From positions 9,037,514-9,101,513 of the forward strand of contig CM022677.1 in the NCBI GenBank assembly GCA_012295275.1: 64,000 bases of DNA, in the 5' to 3' direction. Shown in pieces: positions 32,661 through 64,000 of the stretch (the stretch's first letter is position 1; each line of letters starts with the position of its first letter). The stretch is from Chrysomallon squamiferum (lineage: Eukaryota > Mollusca > Gastropoda > Neomphalida > Peltospiridae). The notes beneath the pieces are model-generated. The model did not search any database, was not told the origin of the DNA, and was given only the letters and a program-made list of their open reading frames with translations. Both the position numbers and the translations under genes were made by a program.

Positions 32661-33253
32661 ACCACTCTATAGATAGATAGATAGCGAGACAGATTATAGA
32701 CTGACCCATACACACATTAATTCTTTCTCATACGCAAATTCGGATACGTGTATGAAGAAACTGAAACACAAACATACACAGATTCGTTTACAAATAATTC
32801 GTATCTCACCCTAGACTAATATGAATGCCGAAAAATATGCAATAACAGATGAAAGCTGTAAATAAACACGTTAAATAACAATGAAGAATAAGTATGATAA
32901 TTATAATAAATATTACAATATTTACTTTTACTCTAAACCTATAAACACTGTTATGCGATAAATACTAATTCTGATAAATTTTAAATAAATAAAATATTAT
33001 TCTACAGAATGAGGCAGTTATGGAAATATAAACAAAAAGAGATTTTCTGGTTATATTTCCACAAATATAACATTTTTATTTTACTTACACCACTAGTTTA
33101 CTTGATAAAACATTCTGCCTGCCAGTATATCCTCTGTGATGTTGCTGTGAGACATTTTCATTTCACCCGAAACGTATTAGTAAACAACTATTTATTTATT
33201 TATTTATTTGCTCATTTATTTATCATCATCGCCATCGTCTTATATCATCATCA

Positions 33254-33300
<47 letters not shown>

Positions 33301-33438
33301 TGTTGTTGTTGAAAATATTTTTTCTCTTTAAAACTGATATAATCACTTTCCTTCTAATAACAATAAATTAATAAAATTATATAAAATAAAATATAAATAA
33401 ACAAATAAATAAAAAAAGTTGATAATTAAATCAATACG

Positions 33439-33480
<42 letters not shown>

Positions 33481-34189
33481 ATTTCTGGTAAAGGTACAGC
33501 ATTGTTTATTCATAAATCAATATTTTAAACACAGACCTATTTTATTATGCGAAAACATGATATAAAAGGCTAACACCCGCAAATGATAATGAGGCAAAAT
33601 AAAAGTGTGGAGTGAGACCTGTAAACATGGCAACGGGGTCCATTTACAAATGGCGGGCACCTGTGGACAGCAAATGATAAGAAGGGAACTGGACAGCATA
33701 GGTTTTATTATTTGATGATTTGTTATGATAATGTTAAAAATTATAATTTAATTATTATAGTTCAAGGTAAATTAATACCGACGAAAGGTGGCGTTTCGTT
33801 TTATTTATAATACGGAGTCTATGGAATCATTTTCAACTTATCAAACATCATTATACGCTATATACCATAGATGTTACATGTATTTAATTACAAACCACAG
33901 CTTAACAATGTTCTGAGTAATATCATATGGATTGCAAGTGAAGAAATACACCATAAACCATAGAATAAAAAAAATGAATCAAATGAGTGAAGAAAAATTA
34001 TAATAATAATTTATAAGTTATAATATATTAATTAATTATGTGTTATTTTTGTTATACTATTCACCTTCAAGGGCGAGTTAGTGTATAAATCATACAAAAA
34101 TCTTAGGTGTGAAATTATTATTTTTTTAATATTTGTATTGTTTTATTTTTTAATATTATTTATTGTCTGTTTTATTTCAGGAAGTTGTA

Positions 34190-34207
34190 ATGAAACGTGT
34201 ATATTAA
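34190..34207 (+). other. Five-codon upstream ORF of the WD40 gene
   Basis: ATG AAA CGT GTA TAT TAA lies 26 nt before the main ATG at 34,234 and after the acceptor at 34,180, so it would be in the mature 5'UTR if that acceptor is used. Use of the alternative acceptor at 34,224 ('gttgacag') would remove it. Confidence 0.4.
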
Positions 34208-34233
34208 TATTCTACTGTTGACAGATTTTAATC

Positions 34234-63239
<29,006 letters not shown>

Positions 63240-63265
<26 letters not shown>

Positions 63266-63560
63266 GTAAGTACTTCATGAATCTCAAACTTCCTCAACTA
63301 GCTGATAATAAGTATTTCATGAATATCAGATTTTAAAAAATAGAATGTAATATTTCCTGAATTAATACTGTTCACCTATCCAAACTTCTGTAATAGCTGA
63401 TAATAAGAATTCCATGAATATCAAACTTCCTGAACTAGTTAATACTAATGAATTACATGGATAACAAACTTCCAAGAGCAAGTATTTCATGAATATAAAA
63501 GCTTTCTCAAATTACTAACAGTATATTTTTCATGAATGTATACTTACTAAACTAGATAAT
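63240..63560 (+). repeat. Copies of the exon-26 end plus donor
   Basis: The border 'ctgaactagctgata|gtaag' (63,251-63,270) recurs at about 63,288 ('ctcaactagctgataataag'), 63,386 ('gtaatagctgataataagaa') and 63,431 ('ctgaactagttaatactaat'), each followed by 'tatttcatgaatatc'-like sequence. In the copies the GT of the donor has become AT or CT. Confidence 0.85.
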
Positions 63561-64000
63561 AGTGTTTCTGAATTAATTCTTTCCATGATATAATATCAGA
63601 CTTGTTAATCTAGTAAGCAGCTTTTCTTAATACAAAATCATCAGTTACACATTCCATTAACACTCTAATTGGTCAGCTGTGGTCAGTAAATGTGTTGCCT
63701 AGCAACAATAAGAAAAGTTGGTCAGTATTAGCAATTTGTTTCCAACCACAGTCACAGTTTTGTTATGTTACCTGTTTTAATTTACTATTTTTATTTTATT
63801 TCATTTTAATTCATCTGTTATTAATGTTAGCAGTAAAAGTATTTTTATTTAATTCAATGTTAATACTACTGTTTGTTGGTTATAAAAAAGATAGTATTAT
63901 GAGTGTTCTATTATTATTACTAAACAAATTATTTTATTTTTAATTGATTTTAATTATATATTTTCTACTATAATTACAACAAATAAAACAATTTATTAGT
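63561..64000. other. Start of the intron after exon 26
   Basis: AT-rich sequence with nothing recognisable; the next WD40-gene exon lies beyond the window. Confidence 0.6.

Larger units (their letters stand above)
30236..34233. other. 4-kb divergent intergenic region
   Basis: Separates the CCDC174 start (minus) from the WD40 gene start (plus). Contents in order: the CCDC174 promoter patch (30,350-30,450), (AAT)n at 30,719-30,743, a possible 5'UTR exon of the WD40 gene, tRNA-like SINE fragments, a 750-bp minisatellite, AT-rich DNA and two (TTA)n arrays (33,252-33,300 and 33,440-33,478). No protein-coding exon seen. Confidence 0.7.

Overview
The window is eukaryotic, AT-rich and dense in microsatellites. 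Genes are broken into short exons (24 to about 200 nt) by long simple-repeat introns with GT-AG borders. I assembled exons by hand, requiring continuous reading phase across every junction. The gene content (CCDC174, a WDR49/WDR64-type EF-hand and WD40 protein, a GT31 glycosyltransferase), the decayed transposon with a 'DLHAADGRYH' segment and the extreme (TTA)n/(TTG)n/(CA)n content suggest a lophotrochozoan, probably a mollusc and perhaps a cephalopod. That is inference; no sequence in the window names the species.

Layout. 1-5.09 kb: no confident gene; AT-rich sequence, microsatellites and a degenerate tandem array. 5.09-8.04 kb: a decayed DNA transposon with long terminal inverted repeats and a frameshifted ORF. 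8.96-20.98 kb, minus strand: an 11-exon coiled-coil gene I cannot assign to a family. 22.69-30.24 kb, minus strand: a complete 11-exon CCDC174 orthologue (730 aa) with a long low-complexity C-terminal exon. 30.24-34.23 kb: a divergent intergenic region with a YY1-like site, a possible 5'UTR exon, tRNA-like SINE fragments and a 750-bp minisatellite. 34.23 kb to beyond the right edge, plus strand: a 26-exon (so far) EF-hand plus WD40 protein, 1046 aa in the window and incomplete at its 3' end. 54.25-56.18 kb, minus strand: a GT31 beta-1,3-glycosyltransferase nested antisense in the 10.9-kb intron 25 of the WD40 gene, apparently broken by one frameshift.

The most unusual signal is not a gene. 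At about nine splice junctions, in all three multi-exon genes and on both strands, the neighbouring intron holds degenerate tandem copies of the junction itself: the last exon bases plus donor, or the acceptor plus first exon bases. At 48.1-48.45 kb this gives a second, in-frame, spliceable 57-nt copy of an exon end. Several other introns have microsatellite acting as the tract before the acceptor. This looks like local tandem duplication seeded at or spreading across exon-intron borders, and would make decoy splice sites common in this genome.

The genes do not form a pathway. CCDC174 is a nuclear, RNA-associated protein; the WD40 and coiled-coil genes have the look of structural or ciliary proteins (inference); the glycosyltransferase would act in the Golgi.
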